Source: Pseudopedobacter sp965218985 (GTDB lineage Bacteria > Bacteroidota > Bacteroidia > Sphingobacteriales > Sphingobacteriaceae). Taken from it: DNA of 64,000 nt. The notes below the pieces were generated by a model. The model did no database searches and was not told the origin of the DNA. It was given only the letters and a program-made list of their open reading frames with translations. This document shows positions 18,181 through 25,344 of this stretch, in pieces. The position numbers and the translations under genes are program-made. Positions within the stretch are counted from its first letter, which is position 1; each line of letters opens with the position of its first letter. The stretch is from positions 2,728,001-2,792,000 of the forward strand of contig CBDCMP010000007.1 in assembly GCA_965218985.1 (NCBI GenBank), in the 5' to 3' direction.

Positions 18181-18322
18181 ATGAAGCATGGACTTTTGTT
18201 TAAATACTATCCAATAGGGGGATAATCTTAAAAAGTCAATTCTCCGTAATTATCTCTGGTTTTCTGACCCCTTAGTTGATTTTAACGACCCGTATGATTG
18301 CAATATTGAGTGTGGGGGTTAG
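18181..18322 (+). pseudogene. Remnant of a DUF2971-family gene
   Basis: Two short frames read as one decayed gene. ATG 18181 gives MKHGLLFKYYPIGG then a stop; one base shifted, 18227-18322 gives LKKSILRNYLWFSDPLV followed by DFNDPYDCNIECGG and a stop. The pairing of a short hydrophobic start with LWFS-P-DFNDPYDC is the hallmark I know from DUF2971 proteins. At least one frameshift and only ~45 of the usual 250 or more residues remain. Recognition is from memory of the motif. Confidence 0.6.
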
Positions 18323-18415
18323 ACTGTTCTGAAGGGGAGAATTATGAATTTTTAAGGGATAAAATCAAAAGAGAAAATCGTGGGTGGAGTGAAACTAAGT
18401 TACCCAGACTAAAAC

Positions 18416-18612
18416 CATATCGTATGTCCACAATGTTTTCATGAATGGGTTCCTTTATGAGGTAGGGTTGAAACCGATACTGAGGATAGTATGCTGGATT
18501 CAAACGGCAACGAGCTAAAAGATGGAAATACGGTTATGATGATCAAGACTTAGCATTTAAAGGTGCGCTCCTAAACCCTTAAAGAGGGATAATTGATAAA
18601 AATCAATTTTCC
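18416..18612 (+). pseudogene. Remnant of a PhnA-like zinc-ribbon gene
   Basis: Frame 18416 encodes HIVCPQCFHEW, half of a zinc ribbon, then an in-frame stop at 18458-18460, then SMLDSNGNELKDGNTVMMIK, which is the PhnA core motif. A one-base deletion near 18545 shifts the frame; the continuation DLAFKGALLNP ends at another stop and is followed by RGIIDKN. PhnA proteins (~110-190 residues, function unclear despite the name) have exactly this order: zinc ribbon, then DSNGN-DGD-V-VIKDLK-KG. So the gene is present but broken at least three times. Confidence 0.65.
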
Positions 18613-18633
18613 AGCTATCAGAGAAATTTTGGA

Positions 18634-18663
18634 TTAAAAAAGGGTGAGCCAAAGCCCACCCTT
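18634..18663 (-). terminator. Intrinsic terminator of the OmpA-like gene
   Basis: Stem AAGGGTG (18640-18646) pairs with CACCCTT (18657-18663). Read on the minus strand it is followed by TTTTTAATCC, and it lies 20 bases beyond the OmpA-like stop. Confidence 0.8.
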
Positions 18664-18683
18664 CATGCTTTAAGCAAATTAAA

Positions 18684-20612
18684 TTATTTAGATGAGCTGA
18701 TATCGATAACAACAGTTCGGTTATAAAAGCGCTCTTCTGGTAAGGTGTTCCCAAAAGGAGCCTCACTTAAATCTTCTCCAAAACCATAGGTTTCAAAAGC
18801 CACATTCTTTTTGCCGGAATTGCTTAATGCCTGTTCCAGAATTTTTTCTGCTTCCATGGCCCTGTCATGAGACAGGGTATGGTTGTATTCTTCGGTTCCA
18901 ATTATATCTGTATGTCCGTGGATGATGACCGTGGAACCATCAGAGATTAAGGGACTCACCACATCAGTCAGGAATTTTTTATAAGATGCAATGGTCTTTG
19001 TTTTATCAAAATCAAATAAAATACTGTAACGGTATCCTTTTTCCACCATTTCATCCTGGCGGGTTAAATGAACGGTGGCTTCTTTTTTAACCATTGTTCC
19101 GTTTTTAGCGATGCCATTCATGTTAATGGTATAATCGCCCTGCTGATTTGCGCCCAGAATGGTTTTACCGGAAATGCTTTCCTGATCGCGTTTATAAGGA
19201 CCGAAATGCTGAACCCGGCCTCTGCTATCCGTAACATCAATGGTGTAAGATTTTAACAGATCAGCAGCTCCGTCTGTGTTAAAGATTAGGTGACTATCTA
19301 AAGGGTCTTCTATTTTTGTTTGAATGATCACCGGTTTCATCATTCCGCCTCCTACTTCTAATGCTAATTCCGGAGAGGAACTGGTGATATCCACTCTTCT
19401 GTCGCCTTGTTTCAATAAAACAAGTTCTTTAGTGGCACCGGGCTGCTCTGAAGGGATTAAAGGCTTGGTACGTCCCTGTGTAGTGATTCTGGATTCACTG
19501 ATGCCAAACACAGAGGTCAAATACTGTTTAATTTCTTCAGCAAAAAATTTTCCTTCTTCCGGGCCATTTGCAGATGCACCGCTTAAATCCACTGAAGATC
19601 CGGGATTGGCACGCATACGGTCGCCAATAATATTCAGGATGTTGTAATATACGTTTAATTGTCTGGAAGAACGTCCGTTAGTGTTTGGTGTTTGCGCATT
19701 TTGCAATTGAACTTCTTTGAAGTCAGCTGCAGCCGTATTGCTCAGTTTTATGTAACGATCAGGAATAGCATTAGATTCTTTATCAAAAAATACATAATTC
19801 AATAAGGGTAAAGTCTCACTGACTTCACGTTCCATAGGAATTATCTTTGGAGCTCTTACAGAGAAATCCACTTCACGGTCAGGTACCGTTACAGCTTCGC
19901 TTACCATGATTTTCTGTTTTCCGCCTTTGCCAAACTTTAATGCTATGCCAGCCCTTCCGGTGGTGACCGACAAGCTTTCAATGCTACGCGGTTCCTGCCC
20001 AAAATAGGGATGATAAGATACAAAAGGAGATAAGACAACCGCTGTCTTACTTCCAGGCGAAGAAATAAGGTAATCATAGCCTAAACCCACCTGACCGGAA
20101 AATATCGTTTTATTTATGGCACTAAACGATCCGGACCGGTCTGTCTGCTTTAATTGTGTGTATTCGTAATTTTTTTCTAAATTGAAAGCCACTCTTGGGC
20201 CTACGAACAGATAAAGAGGCGAAGCATTACCCAAATTTAGCCTTAAACTTGGCTCGAGGGCAATGTAACTTAAATTAGTTTTCAAAGTTGCAGGGCAATT
20301 ACACGGAGCTATAACATCATCAAATTTTCCGCCGCGTCCGTCATAGGCTGCATTCAGGATAAAACCAAAGATTTTATCTGAATTATATTCTAATAACACA
20401 GAACCATAAGGTCTTACGCTGGTTCCCTTGTGAAAGGCTTTGGGCACAAAATAAGCATTGTCTAATCTTTGGGTGGTACCTGATAAGTAATTTAAATTAC
20501 CAGCTCCTGAAACTCCAAACCACCATGTTTGTGCACGGGTATTGCTGATGGCTAACATCATCAGCAGTGAGCAAATGATGGTTTTCTTAATTGTTTTATT
20601 ATTTGGTATCAT
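18684..20612 (-). CDS. OmpA-family outer membrane protein with N-terminal barrel
   Basis: Exported protein of 642 residues. The signal peptide (MIPNNKTIKKTIICSLLMML...NTRAQ) is followed by a predicted beta-barrel of ~210 residues, a linker with extended strands, an OmpA-like segment (~310-370) and a C-terminal OmpA peptidoglycan-binding domain (~535-640). In the latter, ILFDFDKTKTIASYKKFL, IHGHTDIIGTEEYN and LSHDRAMEAEKILEQAL are the typical OmpA_C motifs. It probably anchors the outer membrane to peptidoglycan. It lies 78 bases downstream of the ice-binding lipoprotein gene on the same strand and may be cotranscribed with it. Confidence 0.85.
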   Translation of the reverse strand: MIPNNKTIKKTIICSLLMMLAISNTRAQTWWFGVSGAGNLNYLSGTTQRLDNAYFVPKAFHKGTSVRPYGSVLLEYNSDKIFGFILNAAYDGRGGKFDDVIAPCNCPATLKTNLSYIALEPSLRLNLGNASPLYLFVGPRVAFNLEKNYEYTQLKQTDRSGSFSAINKTIFSGQVGLGYDYLISSPGSKTAVVLSPFVSYHPYFGQEPRSIESLSVTTGRAGIALKFGKGGKQKIMVSEAVTVPDREVDFSVRAPKIIPMEREVSETLPLLNYVFFDKESNAIPDRYIKLSNTAAADFKEVQLQNAQTPNTNGRSSRQLNVYYNILNIIGDRMRANPGSSVDLSGASANGPEEGKFFAEEIKQYLTSVFGISESRITTQGRTKPLIPSEQPGATKELVLLKQGDRRVDITSSSPELALEVGGGMMKPVIIQTKIEDPLDSHLIFNTDGAADLLKSYTIDVTDSRGRVQHFGPYKRDQESISGKTILGANQQGDYTINMNGIAKNGTMVKKEATVHLTRQDEMVEKGYRYSILFDFDKTKTIASYKKFLTDVVSPLISDGSTVIIHGHTDIIGTEEYNHTLSHDRAMEAEKILEQALSNSGKKNVAFETYGFGEDLSEAPFGNTLPEERFYNRTVVIDISSSK

Positions 20613-20646
20613 GATATTCCTTTTATGATTTAAATTTTTATGTAAA

Positions 20647-20684
20647 GCATTTGCAAATCCCGTTTTAACGGGATTTGCAAATGC
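20647..20684. repeat. Perfect 38-bp palindrome between two outer-envelope genes
   Basis: Arms GCATTTGCAAATCCCGTT (20647-20664) and its exact complement (20667-20684) are separated by only two bases. It lies seven bases beyond the stop of the ice-binding gene on the minus strand. There is no T run directly after it, so it may be an RNA-processing or stabilising hairpin rather than a terminator. Confidence 0.85.
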
Positions 20685-20690
20685 ATTTAT

Positions 20691-22793
20691 TTAGTTAGCA
20701 GGTACATTGATGGTTGTATTTACCATAGTTACAGAGGCGTTAAGAGAAAGTGCTCTGCCGTTTAACACCGTTTGCACTGCATTGCCAGCGGTAGAAAAAG
20801 TAACCCCTGCTGATGAAATGATATTGCCCACCATAACGCCACCTCCTGCAGCATTAATGACTGCGTCACTACCTACATACCAGTATACATTTTTGGCCAG
20901 GGCGCCATTAATCAGTTTCACACTTCTGGCACCAGCCGGGCCGGCAATACCAACAGTTAAACGTGCTGCAGTTTGGAAAAACCATTGTGCATTAGGGTCG
21001 CCTTTGGCATCTAAGGTAAGGTCGCCGTTTTTTATATCAAAAGTAGCACCGGCAGATTTATATACTCCCGGAGCTAAGGTTAAACCACCCAATTCGCCGG
21101 CACCCGGATCAGAACCACCTGGTTTTGAAGCCGGGGAAATAAATATATAGGCCGTATTTGCATCAGCCAATCCTTTGGTAGCTACGGTAAAGGAGGTAGC
21201 GGTGCCGGGAGCAGGAGGGGCAGTGAAAATTCCGCCTGATACGTTTCCTTTATTTAATGGAGTTTCTGTGTAAACGTCGCCGGTTAATCCATCATGAAAG
21301 CCAGTAATTAAAGTTGAGGCCGCAGTAGTTCCTATTTCGCCGTTATTAATCATGGTGTTTAATCCCTGGTTGGTAATTCCGGCATTGCCACCAAATGCAC
21401 CAAAATTAGAGGCACTTGCTAAGATGGTTGCAGGTAAAACAATAACTGCGAAGTTTGCAGTAATATTTTTGTTGGCAATCATACTTACTGTTAATGGATT
21501 GGCATTTCCGGAAGCATCGCCGCTCCAGCCTGTAAATTGGTAACCGGTATTTGGTGCAGCAGTTAATAGTACATTGGTACCATGGTTATAGGTAGCCTGA
21601 TCAGGGTTTTTAGTTACCGATCCGTTTACTGCTGTTACGTTTAAAGTATAGGTTTTAATCGTAAAATTAGCAACCAATGTTCTGTTTCCGTTTAACGGAA
21701 AGGTATAGTTGGCACTGGTAGAAACAACGGCCCCATTTTCTGTCCAGTTGGTAAAGTTATAGCCGGTATTTACAGCAGCAATTGCAGTTACAGACGTTCC
21801 TGCGGCATAAGGTCCTTCACCGTCAGTCGTTCCACCTGCCGGAGGATTTGAGGACAGGATTAATGCAAACTGGGTAGAAGGAATTAATTTGAAGTTAGCT
21901 ACTAAGGCTCTGTTTCCAGTTAAAATAAACTGATAGCTTGAACTGTTGGAAACCACAACGTTGTTTTCTGTCCAATTTGTAAAGGTGTAGCCGGTATTTG
22001 CAGCTGCAGTTACCGTTACTAAAGAACCTGTTGCATAAGCACCTGCACCCGTAGTGTTTCCACCAGCAGCAGGGTTAGCGGATAAATTAACGGCAGAATT
22101 ACCAACCGGTACCGGAGCAAAATTAGCTACCAAACTTCTGTTACCATTCATTTTGAAAGTATAGCTTGAACTCGTTGATACAATGATTCCGTTTTCGGTC
22201 CAATTAGAAAATACAAAGCCTGTTGATGCAGCAGCCGAAACGGTTGCGGTGGAACTTTGGGCAAAATCTCCGGCACCGGTTAATGTGCCACCATTTACAG
22301 GGTTAGCAGTTAAGGTGATTCTCGGGAGTGTGGTAAACGTCCAATTATAGTCTTCTACCATTGCTGTACGCAAAGTGTCGGTAACACCCTTGGCCATTTT
22401 ACCAGCATAGGTGGTAAAGGGCAGTAAATCGGCACTGGGTTTAAAGGTAAACACCGCGCCGTCACTTGTTGGGGCAACTGTTCCGGCAATTAAATTTACA
22501 CCTTGCTTAATCGTAAAAGAACTGCTGGTAATTGTTGTTGCATTCATTGAGGTATTAAATGTTGCACTAATGAGTTTATTGGTTACAACATCCACCGCCT
22601 TATCCATAGGATCGGTGCTTATCACAATCGGGCAGAGCCCGGTTACTTCACCTGTGTATTCATCTTTTTTACAGCCTGTAATAAAAATTCCGAATAAGAT
22701 TAGTAAAGCCCCTAAGCCCTTAAATATTTTTAAATGATCTTTGTAATGGGACATGCGGATGCTGCCCAAATTCAAGGCTATTTTTTTGTTCAT
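20691..22793 (-). CDS. Ice-binding-like (DUF3494) lipoprotein with Ig-like and InlB-type repeats
   Basis: 700 residues. A lipoprotein signal ends at FITGCKK (Cys near residue 41; Met-14 is an alternative start that gives a more usual signal length). Domains in order: a Big_5-type Ig-like domain (~52-155, PMDKAVDVVTNKLISATFN), four repeats of ~70 residues of the divergent InlB B-repeat type (NWTENG...SYTF...GNRSLVANF; ~158-450), and a C-terminal DUF3494 domain (~455-700) with NFGAFGGNAGITNQG and the GGLTLAPGVYKS motif. DUF3494 includes characterised ice-binding proteins but also adhesins, so ice binding is plausible, not shown. The next gene downstream encodes an OmpA-family protein. Confidence 0.82.
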   Translation of the reverse strand: MNKKIALNLGSIRMSHYKDHLKIFKGLGALLILFGIFITGCKKDEYTGEVTGLCPIVISTDPMDKAVDVVTNKLISATFNTSMNATTITSSSFTIKQGVNLIAGTVAPTSDGAVFTFKPSADLLPFTTYAGKMAKGVTDTLRTAMVEDYNWTFTTLPRITLTANPVNGGTLTGAGDFAQSSTATVSAAASTGFVFSNWTENGIIVSTSSSYTFKMNGNRSLVANFAPVPVGNSAVNLSANPAAGGNTTGAGAYATGSLVTVTAAANTGYTFTNWTENNVVVSNSSSYQFILTGNRALVANFKLIPSTQFALILSSNPPAGGTTDGEGPYAAGTSVTAIAAVNTGYNFTNWTENGAVVSTSANYTFPLNGNRTLVANFTIKTYTLNVTAVNGSVTKNPDQATYNHGTNVLLTAAPNTGYQFTGWSGDASGNANPLTVSMIANKNITANFAVIVLPATILASASNFGAFGGNAGITNQGLNTMINNGEIGTTAASTLITGFHDGLTGDVYTETPLNKGNVSGGIFTAPPAPGTATSFTVATKGLADANTAYIFISPASKPGGSDPGAGELGGLTLAPGVYKSAGATFDIKNGDLTLDAKGDPNAQWFFQTAARLTVGIAGPAGARSVKLINGALAKNVYWYVGSDAVINAAGGGVMVGNIISSAGVTFSTAGNAVQTVLNGRALSLNASVTMVNTTINVPAN

Positions 22794-23317
22794 GATTAAT
22801 GGTGTTAAATGATTATCTGATAAATTTATTTTTTATTCCGCTGAGAGATGACGGAGATCTGGTTTAAATCCCGCAAACAACATGCTTATTTTACTTTATA
22901 TTAATTTTTTTTAATTTTGTTGTAGATTTTTTTTAGCGATTTGTGGGCTTTAATGATGGCTAAGTGTAGTATTTGTCACTGCTATTCAGCGATGTTTATT
23001 TCTCAATATTTTATATATCTTTTTTTAAAAAAAAGAATAATATTTGGAATATGACCTATAAAAAAGAATAAGTGTAGTTTTTTGACTAAAATTTTTAAAT
23101 AAAAATTTGTATTGACACAAATTTAACTTGTAAAGAGATAGGATTTTTATAGCAGCTTTAAATGGGAGTTTCATTAAAATTCAGAAAAAAATCCTCAACA
23201 ATCCATTTAATTTAAATGATTTTTTATTTAATCTAAATATTTTTTTATTTCTCTAATATATAATATCTTTACATTCTGGGTAAGAAATAATATATTGAAA
23301 GTTTAAGAGATGATACA
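22794..23317. other. A+T-rich gap, nothing recognised
   Basis: About 520 bases of very A+T-rich sequence with runs of T and A and no supported coding frame on either strand. I could not place a -7 promoter element for the ice-binding lipoprotein with confidence. It separates that gene from the decayed toxin-antitoxin region. Confidence 0.5.
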
Positions 23318-23396
23318 TTGAAAGTTATTAAAACAGAAGAAAATCATAAGAAAGTTTAAGCAAGTGCTCATGATTCCCTAAAAGAATTAATGTAAA
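23318..23396 (+). pseudogene. Short remnant resembling the N-terminus of a HigA-like antitoxin
   Basis: The frame from TTG 23318 reads LKVIKTEENHKKV, a stop, then ASAHDSLKELM. This parallels the start of the intact protein at 17712 (LKVIKTEEEYEDALAHVYELM). No helix-turn-helix part remains. It is too short for certainty. Confidence 0.45.
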
Positions 23397-23397
23397 T

Positions 23398-23634
23398 TTG
23401 AGTGTGAGCATTTTAGAAGAAAAAATTGAATTAGCAAAGATGGTGTTAGATTTGGAAGATTTAAATCTGATAAGGCAAATTAAAGATTTGTTGTTGAACA
23501 ATAATCATCAAGAGAATTTGGAAGACTTGCCTCAACATGTTAAAGAAGGGGTAATAGAAGGGCTTGCGCAAGCTGAAAGAGGGGAGCTTATTTCATTTGA
23601 TGAATTTAAAGCAAAGCATTTTTCAGTAAAATGA
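23398..23634 (+). CDS. Small antitoxin-like protein
   Basis: A 78-residue acidic, mostly helical protein starting at TTG (or GTG 23404), with SILEEKIELAKMVLDLEDLNLIRQI near its start and a C-terminal FDEFKAKHF. The pattern fits antitoxins that partner with ParE/RelE toxins. Its TGA overlaps the ATG of the following toxin remnant (ATGA, 23631-23634), the usual coupled arrangement. The antitoxin frame is intact while the toxin is broken. The family assignment is inferred from size, pattern and neighbour. Confidence 0.65.
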   Translation: MSVSILEEKIELAKMVLDLEDLNLIRQIKDLLLNNNHQENLEDLPQHVKEGVIEGLAQAERGELISFDEFKAKHFSVK

Positions 23635-23917
23635 TTTATGATGTCAAATTTTCACCGAGTGCGGAATATACTTTCGATTACATTGCTCAATAAATTCGAA
23701 ATAGGTGGAGAGAAAAAGTAGTGATAGATTTTGAAAATAAAATGGAAATTGCAATTAAATTAATTTCTGGGAATCTCTTTCTTTATCCCATTGTGTTTGA
23801 GCAAACTGAAATTAGGAATGTGTGATACACAAAAACTGTTCAATGTTTTATCGGGTCTCAGAAAATATCATTGAGGTTTTTTATTTTTGGGATAATAGAC
23901 AAGACCCTATCATTTAA
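23631..23917 (+). pseudogene. Broken ParE/RelE-family toxin
   Basis: ATG 23631 starts MIYDVKFSPSAEYTFDYIAQ, then an in-frame TAA. Reading through it gives IRNRW, then FENKMEIAIKLISG and FLYPIVFEQTEIR. A frameshift near 23820 then leads to CVIHKNCSMFYRVSENIIEV followed by FYFWDNRQDPII and a stop at 23915-23917. The start with V-FSP-AE, the central P--F and the C-terminal YRV...I-V--FWDNRQ-P are the ParE/RelE fold signature. Two lesions (one stop, one frameshift) make a functional toxin unlikely. Confidence 0.72.
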
Positions 23918-23924
23918 TGTTATA

Positions 23925-24045
23925 TATGCGTGAGGGATAGCAATGCCAGCCTCCCGGACTTGGTAGGGATACAGGCAGTAGTGGCTAAATGCCTGTGCAG
24001 TTATGAATGGATAGCCTGATGCTTTTTCAGCACACGCCATTAAAG
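23925..24045. repeat. Possible Bacteroidota intergenic repeat (REP-like)
   Basis: The segment contains GCGTGAGGGATAGCAATGCC, CTCCCGGACTTGG and GATAGCCTGATGCTTT, locally G+C-richer than its surroundings. I recall similar 'gcgtgagggatagca...ggacttgg...gatagc' elements in intergenic regions of many Bacteroidota genomes. From this window alone only the composition change is visible; no second copy is present. Confidence 0.4.
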
Positions 24046-24238
24046 TTCATTAGTAAAAGAGTTCATTAGTTGAAGTAGTTCAATAGGCTTATTTATCAGA
24101 GCACACCTCTTCCATAAAACAGTCAAACCCATTACCAGCCACAACTAATCACAACGAAAATCCAACCGATTACCGACTACAACTCTCTTCGAAACAAATC
24201 CAACCAATTTTAATCCTCAAAAAAATCTTTCCAACCTA

Positions 24239-24269
24239 TTGAAAATCAAAAAATAAAATCCTACTTTTG
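24239..24269 (+). promoter_or_regulatory. Promoter of the str operon
   Basis: TACTTTTG at 24262-24269 matches the Bacteroidota -7 element TAnnTTTG, and TTG at 24239-24241 lies 20 bases upstream as the -33 element. The transcript would have a leader of about 75 bases before rpsL. Confidence 0.8.
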
Positions 24270-24348
24270 CAGTCCTTTTGCTTGGGGATGTTAAAAGCTC
24301 TGAGACAGAAGATTAAAAAATAAGTAAAAAAAATTTAAAAAAAGCTTA

Positions 24349-24762
24349 ATGCCAACCATTCAACAATTAGTTAGGAAAGGTAGAGTAGCTCTGGAGGACA
24401 AGAGTAAATCCCCAGCGTTGGACAGCTGTCCACAGCGAAGAGGCGTATGTACCCGTGTATATACTACTACCCCTAAAAAACCAAACTCAGCCATGCGTAA
24501 AGTTGCCCGTGTACGTTTAACCAATGGAAAAGAGGTGAATGCATACATTCCGGGTGAAGGTCACAACTTACAGGAACACTCTATTGTTTTGGTACGTGGT
24601 GGAAGAGTGAAAGATTTGCCAGGTGTACGTTATCACATCGTTCGTGGTGCGTTGGATACAGCAGGAGTTGCAGGAAGAAATCAACGTCGTTCTAAATACG
24701 GCACTAAAAAACCTAAACCAGGACAAGTTGCAGCAGCACCGGCAAAAGGGAAAAAGAAATAA
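24349..24762 (+). CDS. rpsL: Small ribosomal subunit protein uS12
   Basis: Decoding-centre protein. The sequence starts MPTIQQLVRKGR and contains the near-invariant KKPNSAMRKVARVRL and PGEGHNLQEHSIVLVRGGRV motifs. 137 residues, with a Lys/Pro/Ala-rich C-terminal extension (GTKKPKPGQVAAAPAKGKKK) slightly longer than in enteric bacteria. First gene of the str operon, directly behind a strong promoter. Confidence 0.98.
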   Translation: MPTIQQLVRKGRVALEDKSKSPALDSCPQRRGVCTRVYTTTPKKPNSAMRKVARVRLTNGKEVNAYIPGEGHNLQEHSIVLVRGGRVKDLPGVRYHIVRGALDTAGVAGRNQRRSKYGTKKPKPGQVAAAPAKGKKK

Positions 24763-24781
24763 TTAAACGGAGGACAAGACA

Positions 24782-25249
24782 ATGAGAAAATCGAAACCAA
24801 AAAAGAGAATCATTCTGCCTGACCCGAAGTTTAACGACGTGATGGTGACCAGGTTTGTGAATAACATGATGTATGATGGAAAAAAATCCATTGCATACGA
24901 TATATTTTATAGTGCTATTGAAATTGTGGAGACTAAAACCAGTGAAAACGGTTTAGAGCAATGGAAAAAAGCATTGGTAAACATCAGCCCTGCGGTAGAG
25001 GTTAAATCTAGACGTGTGGGTGGTGCCAACTTTCAAGTGCCAACTGAAGTAAGGCCAGAGCGTAAAATAGCTTTAGGTATGAAATGGTTGATCAGCTACT
25101 CAAGGAAACGTGGTGAAAAAACCATGACAGAAAAATTGGCTGGTGAAATCATCTCTGCAGCAAAAGGCGAAGGTGCAGCTGTGAAAAAGAAAGAAGATAC
25201 ACACAAAATGGCAGAGGCTAACAAAGCTTTCTCTCATTTCAGATTCTAA
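24782..25249 (+). CDS. rpsG: Small ribosomal subunit protein uS7
   Basis: Primary 16S-binding protein of the 30S head. 155 residues, starting MRKSKPKKRIILPDPKF, with VEVKSRRVGGANFQVPTEVR, the S7 signature. It begins 20 bases after rpsL behind a GGAGG-like purine run. A hairpin-rich spacer separates it from fusA. Confidence 0.98.
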   Translation: MRKSKPKKRIILPDPKFNDVMVTRFVNNMMYDGKKSIAYDIFYSAIEIVETKTSENGLEQWKKALVNISPAVEVKSRRVGGANFQVPTEVRPERKIALGMKWLISYSRKRGEKTMTEKLAGEIISAAKGEGAAVKKKEDTHKMAEANKAFSHFRF

Positions 25250-25275
25250 AACATAGATTACATAGATTAATAGGT

Positions 25276-25314
25276 TTACACCGATTTTTGGCCATAAACT
25301 GAAAATCGGTGTAA
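25276..25314. repeat. Hairpin in the rpsG-fusA spacer
   Basis: A perfect 13-bp inverted repeat, TTACACCGATTTT (25276-25288) and its complement (25302-25314), is extended by imperfectly paired flanks (GATTAATAGG / CCTATAAATC). It lies inside a co-oriented operon. No T run follows, so it looks like an inserted intergenic palindrome or an RNA-stability element rather than a terminator. Confidence 0.8.
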
Positions 25315-25344
25315 TCATTTAAAAATCCTATAAATCATTTTATA

